A stretch of 64,000 bases of DNA from Pseudomonas hamedanensis (GTDB lineage Bacteria; Pseudomonadota; Gammaproteobacteria; Pseudomonadales; Pseudomonadaceae): positions 4,074,001 to 4,138,000 of the forward strand of contig NZ_CP077091.1 of the NCBI RefSeq assembly GCF_014268595.2. The letters run 5' to 3'. The notes beneath the pieces are model-generated. The model was not told where the DNA came from. It searched no databases and saw only the letters and a list, made by a program, of their open reading frames with translations. Of this stretch, positions 22,261-30,643 are shown piece after piece (the first letter of the stretch is position 1; every line of letters begins with the position of its first letter). A program made the translations under genes and the position numbers.

Positions 22261-24093
22261 ATGTGTGGAATTGTTGGCGCAGTGGCTGAACGTAATATCA
22301 CTGCCATCCTCCTCGAAGGCCTCAAGCGCCTCGAATACCGCGGCTATGACAGTGCCGGTGTAGCGGTTTTAACCAACGACGCAACCCTTGAGCGCATGCG
22401 CCGCCCGGGTAAAGTCAGCGAACTTGACGCCGCGCTGGCCGAGCATCCGCTGGTGGGTCGCCTTGGCATTGCCCACACCCGCTGGGCCACCCACGGCGCC
22501 CCGTGCGAGCGCAACGCTCACCCGCATTTCTCCGGCGATATCGCGGTGGTGCACAACGGCATCATTGAAAACCACGAAGCGCTGCGCGAACAGCTCAAGG
22601 CGCTGGGTTACGTGTTCACCTCGGACACCGACACCGAGGTGATCGCGCACTTGCTGACGCACAAGCTCAAGGACCAGCCTGACCTGACCGTTGCGCTCAA
22701 GGCTACGGTCAAGGAATTGCACGGTGCGTACGGTCTGGCGGTGATCAATGCCAGGCAGCCGGATCGTCTGGTCGCCGCGCGCAGTGGCAGCCCGCTGGTG
22801 ATCGGCCTCGGCCTGGGTGAAAACTTCCTCGCGTCCGACCAACTGGCCCTGCGTCAGGTTACTGACCGTTTCATGTACCTGGAAGAAGGCGATATCGCCG
22901 AAATCCGTCGCGACAGCGTGCAAATCTGGGACATCACCGGCAAAGCGGTCGAGCGCCAGACTGTGCAATACAGCGACGGTGCCGAAGCGGCCGACAAAGG
23001 CGAATTCCGCCACTACATGCTCAAGGAAATCCACGAACAACCGGCGGTGGTACAACGCACGCTCGAAGGCCGTCTGAGCGACCAGCAAGTGCTGGTACAG
23101 GCTTTCGGCCCGCAAGCGCCCGAGCTGTTCGCCAAGGTCCGCAACGTGCAAATCGTCGCCTGCGGCACCAGTTACCATGCCGGCATGGTTGCCCGCTACT
23201 GGCTTGAAGAACTGGCCGGCATCCCCTGCCAGGTCGAGGTCGCCAGCGAGTTCCGCTATCGCAAAGTCGTGGTTCAGCCGGACACCTTGTTCGTGACGAT
23301 CTCGCAGTCCGGCGAAACCGCCGACACCCTGGCGGCCCTGCGCAATGCCAAAGAGCTGGGTTTCCTCGCCAGTCTGGCCATCTGCAATGTCGGCATCAGC
23401 TCGCTGGTGCGCGAATCGGACCTGACCCTGCTGACCCAGGCCGGTCGCGAAATCGGTGTGGCTTCCACCAAAGCCTTCACCACGCAACTGGTCGGCCTGC
23501 TGCTGTTGACCCTGTCGCTGGGTCAGGTTCGCGGTACGTTGGGCCAAGGCGTCGAAGCCACACTGGTCGAAGAACTGCGCCGCCTGCCCACCCGTCTGGG
23601 CGAAGCCTTGGCGATGGACAGCACCGTGGAGAAAATCGCCGAGCTGTTTGCCGAGAAAAACCACACCTTGTTCCTCGGCCGAGGCGCGCAGTTCCCGGTG
23701 GCGATGGAAGGTGCCTTGAAACTCAAGGAAATCTCCTATATCCACGCCGAAGCCTACCCGGCCGGGGAGTTGAAACACGGCCCGCTGGCGCTGGTAGATA
23801 ACGACATGCCGGTGGTCACCGTCGCGCCCAACAACGAACTGCTGGAAAAGCTCAAGTCCAACCTGCAGGAAGTCCGCGCCCGCGGCGGCGAACTGGTGGT
23901 GTTCGCCGACGAGAAAGCCGGAATGACCAACGGCGAAGGCACCCACGTCGTACAGATGCCGCACATCCACGACATCCTCTCGCCGATTCTTTACACGATT
24001 CCGCTGCAGTTGCTGTCGTATTACGTCGCGGTGCTCAAGGGCACGGACGTTGACCAGCCGCGTAACCTGGCGAAGTCGGTGACGGTGGAGTAA
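22261..24093 (+). CDS. glmS: glutamine--fructose-6-phosphate aminotransferase (isomerizing)
   Basis: Makes glucosamine-6-phosphate from fructose-6-phosphate and glutamine, the first step of the hexosamine pathway. 610 residues from ATG at 22261 ([13 protein letters not shown]). The catalytic Cys2 becomes N-terminal after Met removal. Two SIS domains (CGTSYHAG and [11 protein letters not shown]) precede the C-terminal [13 protein letters not shown]. An in-frame start upstream lies inside glmR and is unlikely. The 3' end is the recognition site for Tn7 TnsD. Confidence 0.97.
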   Translation: MCGIVGAVAERNITAILLEGLKRLEYRGYDSAGVAVLTNDATLERMRRPGKVSELDAALAEHPLVGRLGIAHTRWATHGAPCERNAHPHFSGDIAVVHNGIIENHEALREQLKALGYVFTSDTDTEVIAHLLTHKLKDQPDLTVALKATVKELHGAYGLAVINARQPDRLVAARSGSPLVIGLGLGENFLASDQLALRQVTDRFMYLEEGDIAEIRRDSVQIWDITGKAVERQTVQYSDGAEAADKGEFRHYMLKEIHEQPAVVQRTLEGRLSDQQVLVQAFGPQAPELFAKVRNVQIVACGTSYHAGMVARYWLEELAGIPCQVEVASEFRYRKVVVQPDTLFVTISQSGETADTLAALRNAKELGFLASLAICNVGISSLVRESDLTLLTQAGREIGVASTKAFTTQLVGLLLLTLSLGQVRGTLGQGVEATLVEELRRLPTRLGEALAMDSTVEKIAELFAEKNHTLFLGRGAQFPVAMEGALKLKEISYIHAEAYPAGELKHGPLALVDNDMPVVTVAPNNELLEKLKSNLQEVRARGGELVVFADEKAGMTNGEGTHVVQMPHIHDILSPILYTIPLQLLSYYVAVLKGTDVDQPRNLAKSVTVE

Positions 24094-24120
24094 GTTATCC
24101 ACCGCTAAAGAATAGATTTT
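24060..24120 (+). other. attTn7-equivalent region (end of glmS and just downstream)
   Basis: The conserved end of glmS (encoding [12 protein letters not shown]) is the known TnsD-binding target; Tn7 inserts about 25 bases after the stop, here near 24118. No Tn7 ends or tns genes are visible. The accessory block starts about 200 bases further on. Confidence 0.6.
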
Positions 24121-24131
24121 CGAGCAATGCC

Positions 24132-24155
24132 AAAGCCCCTGATTTCAGGGGCTTT
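24132..24155 (+). terminator. Rho-independent terminator of glmS
   Basis: AAAGCCCCTGA / TCAGGGGCTTT stem followed by more T residues. It marks the left edge of the accessory block. Confidence 0.9.
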
Positions 24156-24293
24156 TTCTATTTAAGGGCTTCTACCGAATGCACGAATGGGCGTTGCGGG
24201 ATTATCGATGTCGAAGAGCGGGTTGCGGTGAGCCCTGCTCACCACAGTCGGCAATAAATTTCTCGCCCCTGTGCAGGTGACGAGAATACGCCG

Positions 24294-24662
24294 TTAAACC
24301 ACCGCGGCAGCCGCGCCGGGTTCACCGTCGACCACTACGTTGTACGGTGCCTGTTCGCGATCACGCAGACCGTAATCACGAATCACCGATGTCACACGCA
24401 CGCGATAGTCATCGAAGATTTTGTCGCGTCCGGCGCGCTGTGCCGACAGGTGGGCTGTCACGTTGCGCCATTGCACCACGGCCTCCTCATCGCGCCAGGT
24501 AGTGACCGACATCACCTTCTTGGGGTTGAGCGTGCTTTGAAAGCACTCGACGGAGATAAACCCGTCCATGGGTTCAAGCAGCGGGGTCAGCTTGTTGACC
24601 AGGTCAACATAGGTCTCGCCCTGGCCTGGCAGTGCCTGTAACTCAAACAAAACGACGATCAT
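24294..24662 (-). CDS. antibiotic biosynthesis monooxygenase (ABM)-domain protein
   Basis: A 122-residue protein whose first 75 residues fit the dimeric ferredoxin-like ABM fold (MIVVLFELQALPGQG, then PMDGFISVECFQS and TTWRDEEAVVQW). Members include quinone-forming monooxygenases and heme oxygenases, but many have no known reaction, so none is assigned. It has a 40-residue tail ending in an Ala-rich stretch. Last gene of the minus-strand operon with the AurF-like oxygenase, the reductase and the amidotransferase, 76 bases after the amidotransferase. Confidence 0.8.
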   Translation of the reverse strand: MIVVLFELQALPGQGETYVDLVNKLTPLLEPMDGFISVECFQSTLNPKKVMSVTTWRDEEAVVQWRNVTAHLSAQRAGRDKIFDDYRVRVTSVIRDYGLRDREQAPYNVVVDGEPGAAAAVV

Positions 24663-24738
24663 TTTTGATTCCTCATCCTTGATATTTTTCAGGTGGTTTT
24701 ACACGGTACAAATGCGCTGGGCGGGTGCCCGACCGCTA

Positions 24739-25449
24739 TCAGTGTTTTATCGGGGTGCCCAGGTTGTTCAGCCAGGCCCGCATGACTTGGCTCGCGGCGC
24801 GGGTGAGGCGGTCGCCGAGGTGAATGGCCTCGCTGCGCAGCGCAACAGGGTCGATGCCGGTCTGTGCCAGTTCGCTGGCATGGCCAACCAGCCATTGCTC
24901 GATGTTGGCGGTATCGGCTTCGAGGTGAAATTGCAGGCCGAGAATCGTGTTGCCCACGGCGAACGCCTGATGAGCACCCACCGGGGTACTGGCCAGCAGC
25001 ACAGCGCCTTCTGGCACATCGAACTGATCGCCGTGCCAGTGCAGCACGGGGGTGTCCATCAGTGCGGCGAGCGGCGAGTCTTGACCGGCCGCGGTCAGGG
25101 TCAGCGGTGAAAAACCGATCTCCTTGACCCCCATCGGGTAGACGTCGGCCTGCATGGCCCGGGCGATCAGTTGCGCACCGAGGCAGATGCCCAGCAGGGG
25201 ATTTCCCGACGCAACGCGCTGGCGCACCAGTTTCAACTCGTCGTGCAAAAACGGATACAACTGCTCGTCATAGGCTCCAATCGGGCCGCCGAGCACGATC
25301 AACAAGTCGGCCTGCAGCACCGGCTCGCTGTAGATGGCGTCGACCGTGGGGTCCAGGTAAATCAGCGTATAGCCTGCTTCGGCGAGAACGGCATCCAGGG
25401 TGCCAACGTCTTCGAAGTGAATGTGGCGCAATGCAATGGCAGTTTTCAT
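24739..25449 (-). CDS. class I glutamine amidotransferase-like protein
   Basis: 236 residues of the GATase1 (GMP-synthase glutaminase-like) fold. The nucleophile elbow GICLGAQL gives Cys89, and LQFHLEA gives His175 and Glu177, so the catalytic triad is complete. Stand-alone proteins of this kind hydrolyse glutamine to feed ammonia to a partner, or act on gamma-glutamyl compounds (as PuuD does). Position between the reductase and ABM genes of an N-oxygenase operon suggests it supplies, or removes, a nitrogen group in the pathway product. The substrate cannot be told from sequence. Confidence 0.85.
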   Translation of the reverse strand: MKTAIALRHIHFEDVGTLDAVLAEAGYTLIYLDPTVDAIYSEPVLQADLLIVLGGPIGAYDEQLYPFLHDELKLVRQRVASGNPLLGICLGAQLIARAMQADVYPMGVKEIGFSPLTLTAAGQDSPLAALMDTPVLHWHGDQFDVPEGAVLLASTPVGAHQAFAVGNTILGLQFHLEADTANIEQWLVGHASELAQTGIDPVALRSEAIHLGDRLTRAASQVMRAWLNNLGTPIKH

Positions 25450-25486
25450 GGAAAAAACCAGTTGTTGAAGTAAGGGCGGTAAGTGT

Positions 25487-26548
25487 TCATACCGTGGTTG
25501 AGAGGTCGACTTTGATCGTCCCGGATTGCGGGAAGGTGCAGCAGGCGAGGGCGTAGCCGTCGTCCTTGTCCTTGTCGGTCAGGCAAAAGTCGGGTTCAAG
25601 GGTGTAGTGACCCTCCGATACCTTCAGCCGGCAGTGACCGCAGATGCCGGCGCGGCAAAGGCTGCGCACCGCGATGCCGCTGGTTTCAAGCATCTCCAGC
25701 AAACTCTTGCCGGCGGGCGGCTCCAGCACCTGATCGTTGTGGTTCAAGTGCAGGCGCAGCGTCGCGTCGGCTTGAGCCTGCGGCTGAGCGGCGCAGGCCG
25801 GCGCGGCCGGTGGTGTGAATGACTCGATGAGCAAGCGGCTCGCGGAGAACATGGCCAGGGTGTGTTCGCGCATGCCCTGGGCGAAGCCATGGCTGCCGCA
25901 GATCACCACGCGGTCGGGATTACCCAGCCGGCTCAGGTCCTGGATCTGGGGACGACCGGCGCTGAAGTGTCCGTTGTTGTTGACCGCTTCGCGGGTTACG
26001 AACACCTGCAAGGAGAACCACGATGTGGTCAGCTCAAGCTCCAGCAACTCCTGTAGAAACGCAATCTCGGCGATGGACGGCACACACAGCAGCAGGCTCA
26101 CATCGGGCACCGCCAATCCGCGTCGCGCACGCTCGGCCAGGCCACGCAACAATGCAATCGGCAAGGTGATGCCGATGCCGCCGGCGAGCATGCCGACCTG
26201 GCGGCAACCCAGAACCGACTCCAGCGAAATATCACCTGCGACAAACTGCATCGCGATGCTTGAGCCGGCTTGCAGCGTAGTGTGCAACTGGTCCGAAACT
26301 CCGCCATGGCCTTCACGCTTGATCGCAATGTCGAACCGGTCGACGCCATGCTTGCGCGTGATCGAATACAACCGTTGGTGATAGGTGCCCGCCATGTCAG
26401 CGGCGTGCAGGGCCACGTGTCTGCCAGCCTCCAGGCTGTCGAGAAATTCGACGGGGGCGTCCACCGCGCGCAGGGTGAAGACTTTTACGTTGGCCGTTTC
26501 AGTGCTTACGTGTTCGCACAGGGCCGTGAGGAATGCCATGCCGTTCAT
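25487..26548 (-). CDS. FAD/NAD(P)-binding [2Fe-2S] oxidoreductase, probable reductase of the adjacent N-oxygenase
   Basis: 353 residues arranged as a phthalate-dioxygenase-reductase/VanB-type enzyme: flavin-binding RLYSIT, NAD(P)-binding GGIGIT, CGSHGF, and a C-terminal plant-type ferredoxin domain with CRAGICGHC plus a fourth cysteine in ACCTF. Such proteins pass electrons from NAD(P)H to an oxygenase. Its ATG overlaps the stop of the AurF-like gene (ATGA), so the two are translationally coupled and probably form a two-component oxygenase. Confidence 0.88.
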   Translation of the reverse strand: MNGMAFLTALCEHVSTETANVKVFTLRAVDAPVEFLDSLEAGRHVALHAADMAGTYHQRLYSITRKHGVDRFDIAIKREGHGGVSDQLHTTLQAGSSIAMQFVAGDISLESVLGCRQVGMLAGGIGITLPIALLRGLAERARRGLAVPDVSLLLCVPSIAEIAFLQELLELELTTSWFSLQVFVTREAVNNNGHFSAGRPQIQDLSRLGNPDRVVICGSHGFAQGMREHTLAMFSASRLLIESFTPPAAPACAAQPQAQADATLRLHLNHNDQVLEPPAGKSLLEMLETSGIAVRSLCRAGICGHCRLKVSEGHYTLEPDFCLTDKDKDDGYALACCTFPQSGTIKVDLSTTV

Positions 26549-27507
26549 GCGCGGGCCTTCTCGCCTAAGGTTTCAATGGCATGCTCGGCACTGCTGAGGC
26601 CGCTGCCGGTCAAGCCGATCCGGTCTATCAGGGCTTCGAGCGAGTCGGTGTAGACGCTGATTTCGTTGTTGTCGCCCACGTCACGCACGATCTCGCCGGC
26701 GTGGGGGAAATCCAGCATCGAAAACACGTTGGACCATGCGCCCATTTCGTTATTGGCGAACATCTGCACCGTGCGCAGGATGATCGCGCGCAGGTACTCG
26801 CGTTCCTTGCGGCTCAGGCCATTGACGATGTCGGAAGCGACGAAGCTGAAGACGCTGGAATGGCTCCACTCGTCCATGGCATGGGTGCGCGTGACCTCAT
26901 GGCACACCGCCTGAATGCTGGCGTCCTCGGCCATGGTCTTGAGGTAGTCGGTGATGAGCGTTTCGCTGGCACACGCGACGCCGAAGCGGGTCAGGCGTCG
27001 CTCCCATTCGGCAGTGCAGTTGGCCAAGAGGGCCTCGCGCCAGGTCACCAGGTTGAACGCGCTGAAGTCCAGAGGGGGGAGTTTGCGCATGTCATAGATA
27101 TAGTTGCAGGCCATGATGGACATGCGCGTGTGCAGGGCTTCGTCGAGCAGTGCCTGAGACATCACGTCTTGCAGCAGGGCGCGGTTGTTGCTCGGCGGCG
27201 GGGTCTTGATAATGTCCTCGCAGGCCGGCACGACCACATTGCATTCGATGTAGATGGTCTTTAGGTTGTAGATGCCCCACGCATAGGACAGACATTTGGA
27301 TTGCAGGTCCTGAGGGGCTTCGAGCCAGGCCTGGTGATGACGAAACGGTAACAGCGACAGACTGAAGTCGTGCTTGTCGGCATCGAAGGCGAGGCCCCAG
27401 TAGTTCGGTTGCGGGTTGTTGACGGCCGCGCGGGTTTTCCAGAGCGTGGAGAGTTTGGCCAGCATGTTTTTTACTACGTCATCGGTACCACAATTCAAAC
27501 GTTCCAT
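26545..27507 (-). CDS. AurF-type non-heme di-iron N-oxygenase
   Basis: 320 residues. AurF oxidises an aryl amine to a nitro group; relatives in other clusters make hydroxylamines or diazeniumdiolates. Seven candidate iron ligands are present: Glu88, Glu123, His126, Glu182, His209, Glu213, His216. Their spacing (35, 3, 59, 27, 4, 3) is almost identical to that I recall for AurF (E101, E136, H139, E196, H223, E227, H230). Motifs are DEALH and HAMDEWSH. First gene of the operon with its reductase. The substrate is unknown; neighbours point to an amino-acid-derived amine. An active enzyme is expected. Confidence 0.88.
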   Translation of the reverse strand: MERLNCGTDDVVKNMLAKLSTLWKTRAAVNNPQPNYWGLAFDADKHDFSLSLLPFRHHQAWLEAPQDLQSKCLSYAWGIYNLKTIYIECNVVVPACEDIIKTPPPSNNRALLQDVMSQALLDEALHTRMSIMACNYIYDMRKLPPLDFSAFNLVTWREALLANCTAEWERRLTRFGVACASETLITDYLKTMAEDASIQAVCHEVTRTHAMDEWSHSSVFSFVASDIVNGLSRKEREYLRAIILRTVQMFANNEMGAWSNVFSMLDFPHAGEIVRDVGDNNEISVYTDSLEALIDRIGLTGSGLSSAEHAIETLGEKARA

Positions 27508-27663
27508 GTTTTAACTCCAAGGGAATCGGCTATTGGTGTTGGGGTTTACCGTGCAGTCCTTGCAAAAATAACGAGTGCGCACAAGCGAGGGGTGCAGCGC
27601 AATAAATGCGGGACGGCGCCCTTCAAGTCTGCGGCAAAAACACGTGGCGGCTATTGATTCAGG
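27508..27663 (-). other. leader of the N-oxygenase operon
   Basis: 156 bases between the AurF-like gene and the MFS gene, both minus strand. No clear promoter hexamers, hairpin or copy of the GTGGTCTG motif was seen. Confidence 0.4.
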
Positions 27664-28878
27664 TCACTTGAAAGCCACTTGGAGTGCTGCCATTTTTCGG
27701 ACCCTTGCCATGGACCGCTCCTGTATCAGGGTCAGTACAACGGTCAGGCTCATGAAGGCGGCGCTGGCCCAGAAAATGGCGTTGGGCTGACCTTGGTCGA
27801 GCAGCCAGCCGAACCCGACTGGCCCGATGGCGCCACCGATGTTGAAGCCGGTAGAGACGATGCCGAAGGTTTTGCCTTCAGCACCCTTCGGGGCAGCCGC
27901 CCGTACCAGCATGTCGCGGGACGGGGCGATCACTCCAGTCAGAAAGCCCGCAGCCCCCAGCACGATCAGCAGTGCGGGCTCGCTCAAGCGTGCCGTGGCG
28001 ACCAGCAGCATCAGCACGGTGGCCAAGGCGAACGCGCTGGCCGCGACTACGCCATGGCGGCGAGTCCGGTCGGCCAATGCTCCCCCCGCCAGCACGCCGA
28101 AAGCGCTGGCAAAGAGGAAGGCGGTCAACGCCGAGTTGGCCCAAGTCAAGGCCACGCCCTGACCTTGCATCAGGGCGGCGACCGAGAACTTCTCAATCGC
28201 GCCGGTGCTCAGGTTCAGCAGCACGAACAACAGGGTCAGGCTGAGCACCATAGGCGAGAGCAGCGACAGGCGACTGGCGCCGATGGGTGTCGGCTCTGCA
28301 GCGGGATACACGTGAGTGACTCGGGCCAGTGCGGAGCCAGGGAGCAACAATAGCGCCAGCACGAAAAAGCCCACCAGGGCCGCAGCCGCGAAGGCCATGG
28401 GCAGGTTGCTCGCCATCGCGATACTCAGCAAAAACACCGGGGCCACGGCCGCGCCAAGGAACCCGGCAAAGGTATGCACGGAGAACGCCTTACCGATGTG
28501 GGCGGGGTCAATGTGGCGCGACAGCAGGGCGTAGTCGGCCGGGTGATAAATGGCGTTGGCGACACCGGCCAGCACCATGCCGATCAACAAACAGGTGTAG
28601 CCGGGCATGAGTGCAATCAGCAGGAAACTGCTGCTGCCCAGTGCCAGCGCGACCGAGAGCAAACGCCTGGCACCGTAGCGGTCCACGGCAAACCCCATGG
28701 GTGCCTGCACCAGCGCCGTAACGATATTGAACAGACTCAACGCCAGGCCCAGCTCCACATATTCCACGTTGAAAAAAGCCGGAAGCAAGGGGAATAGCGC
28801 CGCCAGCACCATGATGTGCAAATGACTGACAAAGTGTGCGGCGGCGACCTGAGGCAGCAACCCGATACGAATCGTCAT
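27664..28878 (-). CDS. MFS transporter, probable exporter
   Basis: 404 residues with about twelve hydrophobic segments and the MFS loop motif DRYGARRL after helix 2. The N-terminal half (HFVSHLHIMVLAALFPLLP, NAIYHPADYALLS) resembles the fosmidomycin-resistance branch, though not enough to assign a substrate. Its place between the N-oxygenase operon and the SHMT-like gene suggests export of, or resistance to, the cluster's product. A GTGGTCTG site lies 90 bases before its start in the gene's orientation. Confidence 0.85.
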   Translation of the reverse strand: MTIRIGLLPQVAAAHFVSHLHIMVLAALFPLLPAFFNVEYVELGLALSLFNIVTALVQAPMGFAVDRYGARRLLSVALALGSSSFLLIALMPGYTCLLIGMVLAGVANAIYHPADYALLSRHIDPAHIGKAFSVHTFAGFLGAAVAPVFLLSIAMASNLPMAFAAAALVGFFVLALLLLPGSALARVTHVYPAAEPTPIGASRLSLLSPMVLSLTLLFVLLNLSTGAIEKFSVAALMQGQGVALTWANSALTAFLFASAFGVLAGGALADRTRRHGVVAASAFALATVLMLLVATARLSEPALLIVLGAAGFLTGVIAPSRDMLVRAAAPKGAEGKTFGIVSTGFNIGGAIGPVGFGWLLDQGQPNAIFWASAAFMSLTVVLTLIQERSMARVRKMAALQVAFK

Positions 28879-28966
28879 GGCGAAACCCGTGTAGTGAGCA
28901 TGGCAAATCCGGCGCAGAGCTTAATAAGGCGCCGGTCTTGCGCGATAGTCCATTACCGATGCGGCC

Positions 28967-28980
28967 ACCAGACCACTTTT
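28967..28980 (-). promoter_or_regulatory. shared cluster motif, site 1 (upstream of MFS gene)
   Basis: Minus strand reads AAAAGTGGTCTGGT. The same 14 bases recur upstream of the BenE-like gene (33364-33377). The GTGGTCTG core is 90 bases before the MFS start, oriented toward it. Confidence 0.55.
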
Positions 28981-29041
28981 AATGGCGGCGATTTCACCAC
29001 GCCTGCCCCCGCTTAGACGCGTGGCAAGGACTTTGGGTGCG

Positions 29042-29049
29042 GTGGTCTG
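29042..29049 (+). promoter_or_regulatory. shared cluster motif, site 2 (upstream of SHMT-like gene)
   Basis: GTGGTCTG core, 88 bases before the ATG at 29138. With site 1 it forms a divergent pair, each about 90 bases from its own gene. Confidence 0.5.
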
Positions 29050-29137
29050 CAACAACCGAGCGAACTGGTATGGTTGGCCGGCCCGTGGGCGGCTAGGGTA
29101 GTGCGGCGTGTTATCGGGCGTTTACAAAGGAGTGACC

Positions 29138-30436
29138 ATGCCGCATTTCGCTTATCAGGAGGGCCACGCGCTGCCTGGGGTCAGTGGCGTTGCGCTGCCC
29201 CAGGTGGACGGGCAGGTGTGGCGCGCCATTGACGCCGAGCGCCAGCGCCAAGTGCAGTCAATCGAGCTGATCGCCGCTGAGAACGTGGTCAGTCGTGCGG
29301 TGCTCGAGGCCCAAGGGTCGGTACTGACCAACAAATATGCCGAGGGCTACGCAGGGCGTCGCTATTACGCCAGTTGCTGCAATGTCGATGCAATTGAAGA
29401 GCTCGCCATCGAACGGGCCAGGCAGCTGTTCAGCTGTGCCTATGCCAACCTGCAGCCTCATTCGGGCAGCCAGGCCAACCAGGCGGTGTTTCTGGCTCTG
29501 CTGGCGCCGGGGGACAAGATCCTCGGCCTTGACCTCAAGTCCGGTGGGCACCTGTCCCATGGTGCTGCGTTCAACTTGTCCGGGCGCTGGTTTCAGGCCC
29601 TCAGCTATGGCGTGCACCCGGTGACCCACAGGGTCGACATGGATCAGGTCGAGCAGATCGCCCGACAAGAACGTCCACGCCTGATCATCGCAGGGGCCTC
29701 GGCGTATTCACGAGCGCTGGATTTCGCCCGGTTTCGTGCGATTGCCGACGAGGTGGGTGCGTACCTGATGGCCGACATTGCCCACGTTGCAGGGCTGGTC
29801 GCAGGTGGTGCGTATCCGTCTCCTGTGCCGTTCGCCCATGTCACTACCCTCAGTACCCATGCCACATTGCGCGGCCCGCGTGGCGGGATGATCCTGTGTA
29901 ATGAGCAGGCCATTGCGCAGAAGATCAATGCAGCGGTGTACCCCGGCCTGCAGGGCGCAGCACTGATGCATATCGTTGCAGCCAAGGCCGTGGCGCTGGG
30001 TGAGGCATTGCAACCGGCGTTCGGCGCTTACGCCCACGCCGTGGTCGCCAACGCCCAGGCCTTGTGCGGCCGATTGGCTGAAGGTGGGTTGTTGGTCGTG
30101 TCGGGAGGGACCGACTGTCACTTGGGGGTGATTGACCTGCGGCCGTGGGGCCTGGCGGGGAATGTCGCCGAACGAGCGCTGGAGGCAATCGGTATTACCG
30201 TGAACAAAAATGTGGTGCCCGGCGATGAGGTCAAGCCCACCGTGACGTCCGGGATTCGTCTCGGCAGTGCGGCGTGCACTTCGCGTGGCATGGGGGTCGA
30301 TGAATTCAGAGAGATCGGCGACATGATTCTGGCCATGCTCGGTGGCGTACGCAGCGGTGCCCTTGACGGCCGCACTGAACGCTCGATTCGTGAAGGTATC
30401 AGCGACCTGACCAAGCGTTTCAGGCTGCCGTATTAA
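29138..30436 (+). CDS. serine hydroxymethyltransferase-like protein lacking the PLP lysine
   Basis: 432 residues aligning along the whole SHMT family ([43 protein letters not shown]). The Schiff-base lysine of the canonical [11 protein letters not shown] is replaced: [13 protein letters not shown], Ala242 (codon GCC at 29861-29863). Other active-site residues remain: Glu49, Tyr67, His138, Asp213, His216, Arg374. A lysine codon needs three base changes to become GCC, so a sequencing slip is unlikely. It cannot work as an ordinary SHMT. ATG at 29138 after AAGGAG; an upstream GTG is less likely. A normal SHMT lies in the same cluster at 36806. Confidence 0.9.
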   Translation: MPHFAYQEGHALPGVSGVALPQVDGQVWRAIDAERQRQVQSIELIAAENVVSRAVLEAQGSVLTNKYAEGYAGRRYYASCCNVDAIEELAIERARQLFSCAYANLQPHSGSQANQAVFLALLAPGDKILGLDLKSGGHLSHGAAFNLSGRWFQALSYGVHPVTHRVDMDQVEQIARQERPRLIIAGASAYSRALDFARFRAIADEVGAYLMADIAHVAGLVAGGAYPSPVPFAHVTTLSTHATLRGPRGGMILCNEQAIAQKINAAVYPGLQGAALMHIVAAKAVALGEALQPAFGAYAHAVVANAQALCGRLAEGGLLVVSGGTDCHLGVIDLRPWGLAGNVAERALEAIGITVNKNVVPGDEVKPTVTSGIRLGSAACTSRGMGVDEFREIGDMILAMLGGVRSGALDGRTERSIREGISDLTKRFRLPY

Positions 30437-30466
30437 CCGTCTGCGCTTTTTTGCAAAGGAAATCCG

Positions 30467-30643
30467 ATGCCCGACATCATCCCCACCGGCCGCCTGGCGG
30501 CTACCCGCACGTCACGTTTCAGGTTGTTCACCACCGCCAAGCCGCAACCCGTCAGCACGGTTGAACACTCCATGCTGCCCCGGCGTGCGCGGATGGCCGT
30601 CCAGGCCCAGCAGTTGCTGATGAACTATGCGCTGGGCCATTAG
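30467..30643 (+). CDS. 58-residue small protein of unknown function
   Basis: ATG at 30467 with AAAGGA seven bases before it, TAG at 30641-30643; 31 bases after the SHMT-like gene. The product is basic (several Arg, one Lys, few acids), starting MPDIIPTGRLAATRTSRFR and ending LLMNYALGH, with no Cys, signal peptide or membrane segment. I do not recognise it. Good ribosome-binding site and position argue for a real gene. Its end overlaps the convergent regulator stop by four bases. It may be an accessory or scaffold protein. Confidence 0.6.
   Translation: MPDIIPTGRLAATRTSRFRLFTTAKPQPVSTVEHSMLPRRARMAVQAQQLLMNYALGH

Noticed and set aside
22369..24102. A 577-codon open frame antisense to glmS
   Set aside because: Shadow of glmS codon usage; no domain or ribosome-binding site.
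24060..24294. A Tn7 or Tn7-like insertion at attTn7
   Set aside because: No terminal TGT...ACA ends, tns genes or target duplication are visible. The accessory block begins near the site but carries no mobility gene in this window.
27818..28610. Several open frames antisense to the MFS gene
   Set aside because: They overlap one another and the transporter, which has a clear membrane-protein pattern on the minus strand.
29138..30436. The SHMT-like gene as a simple pseudogene or sequencing error
   Set aside because: The frame is full length, other active-site residues are kept, and lysine to GCC needs three changes with neighbouring codons intact.
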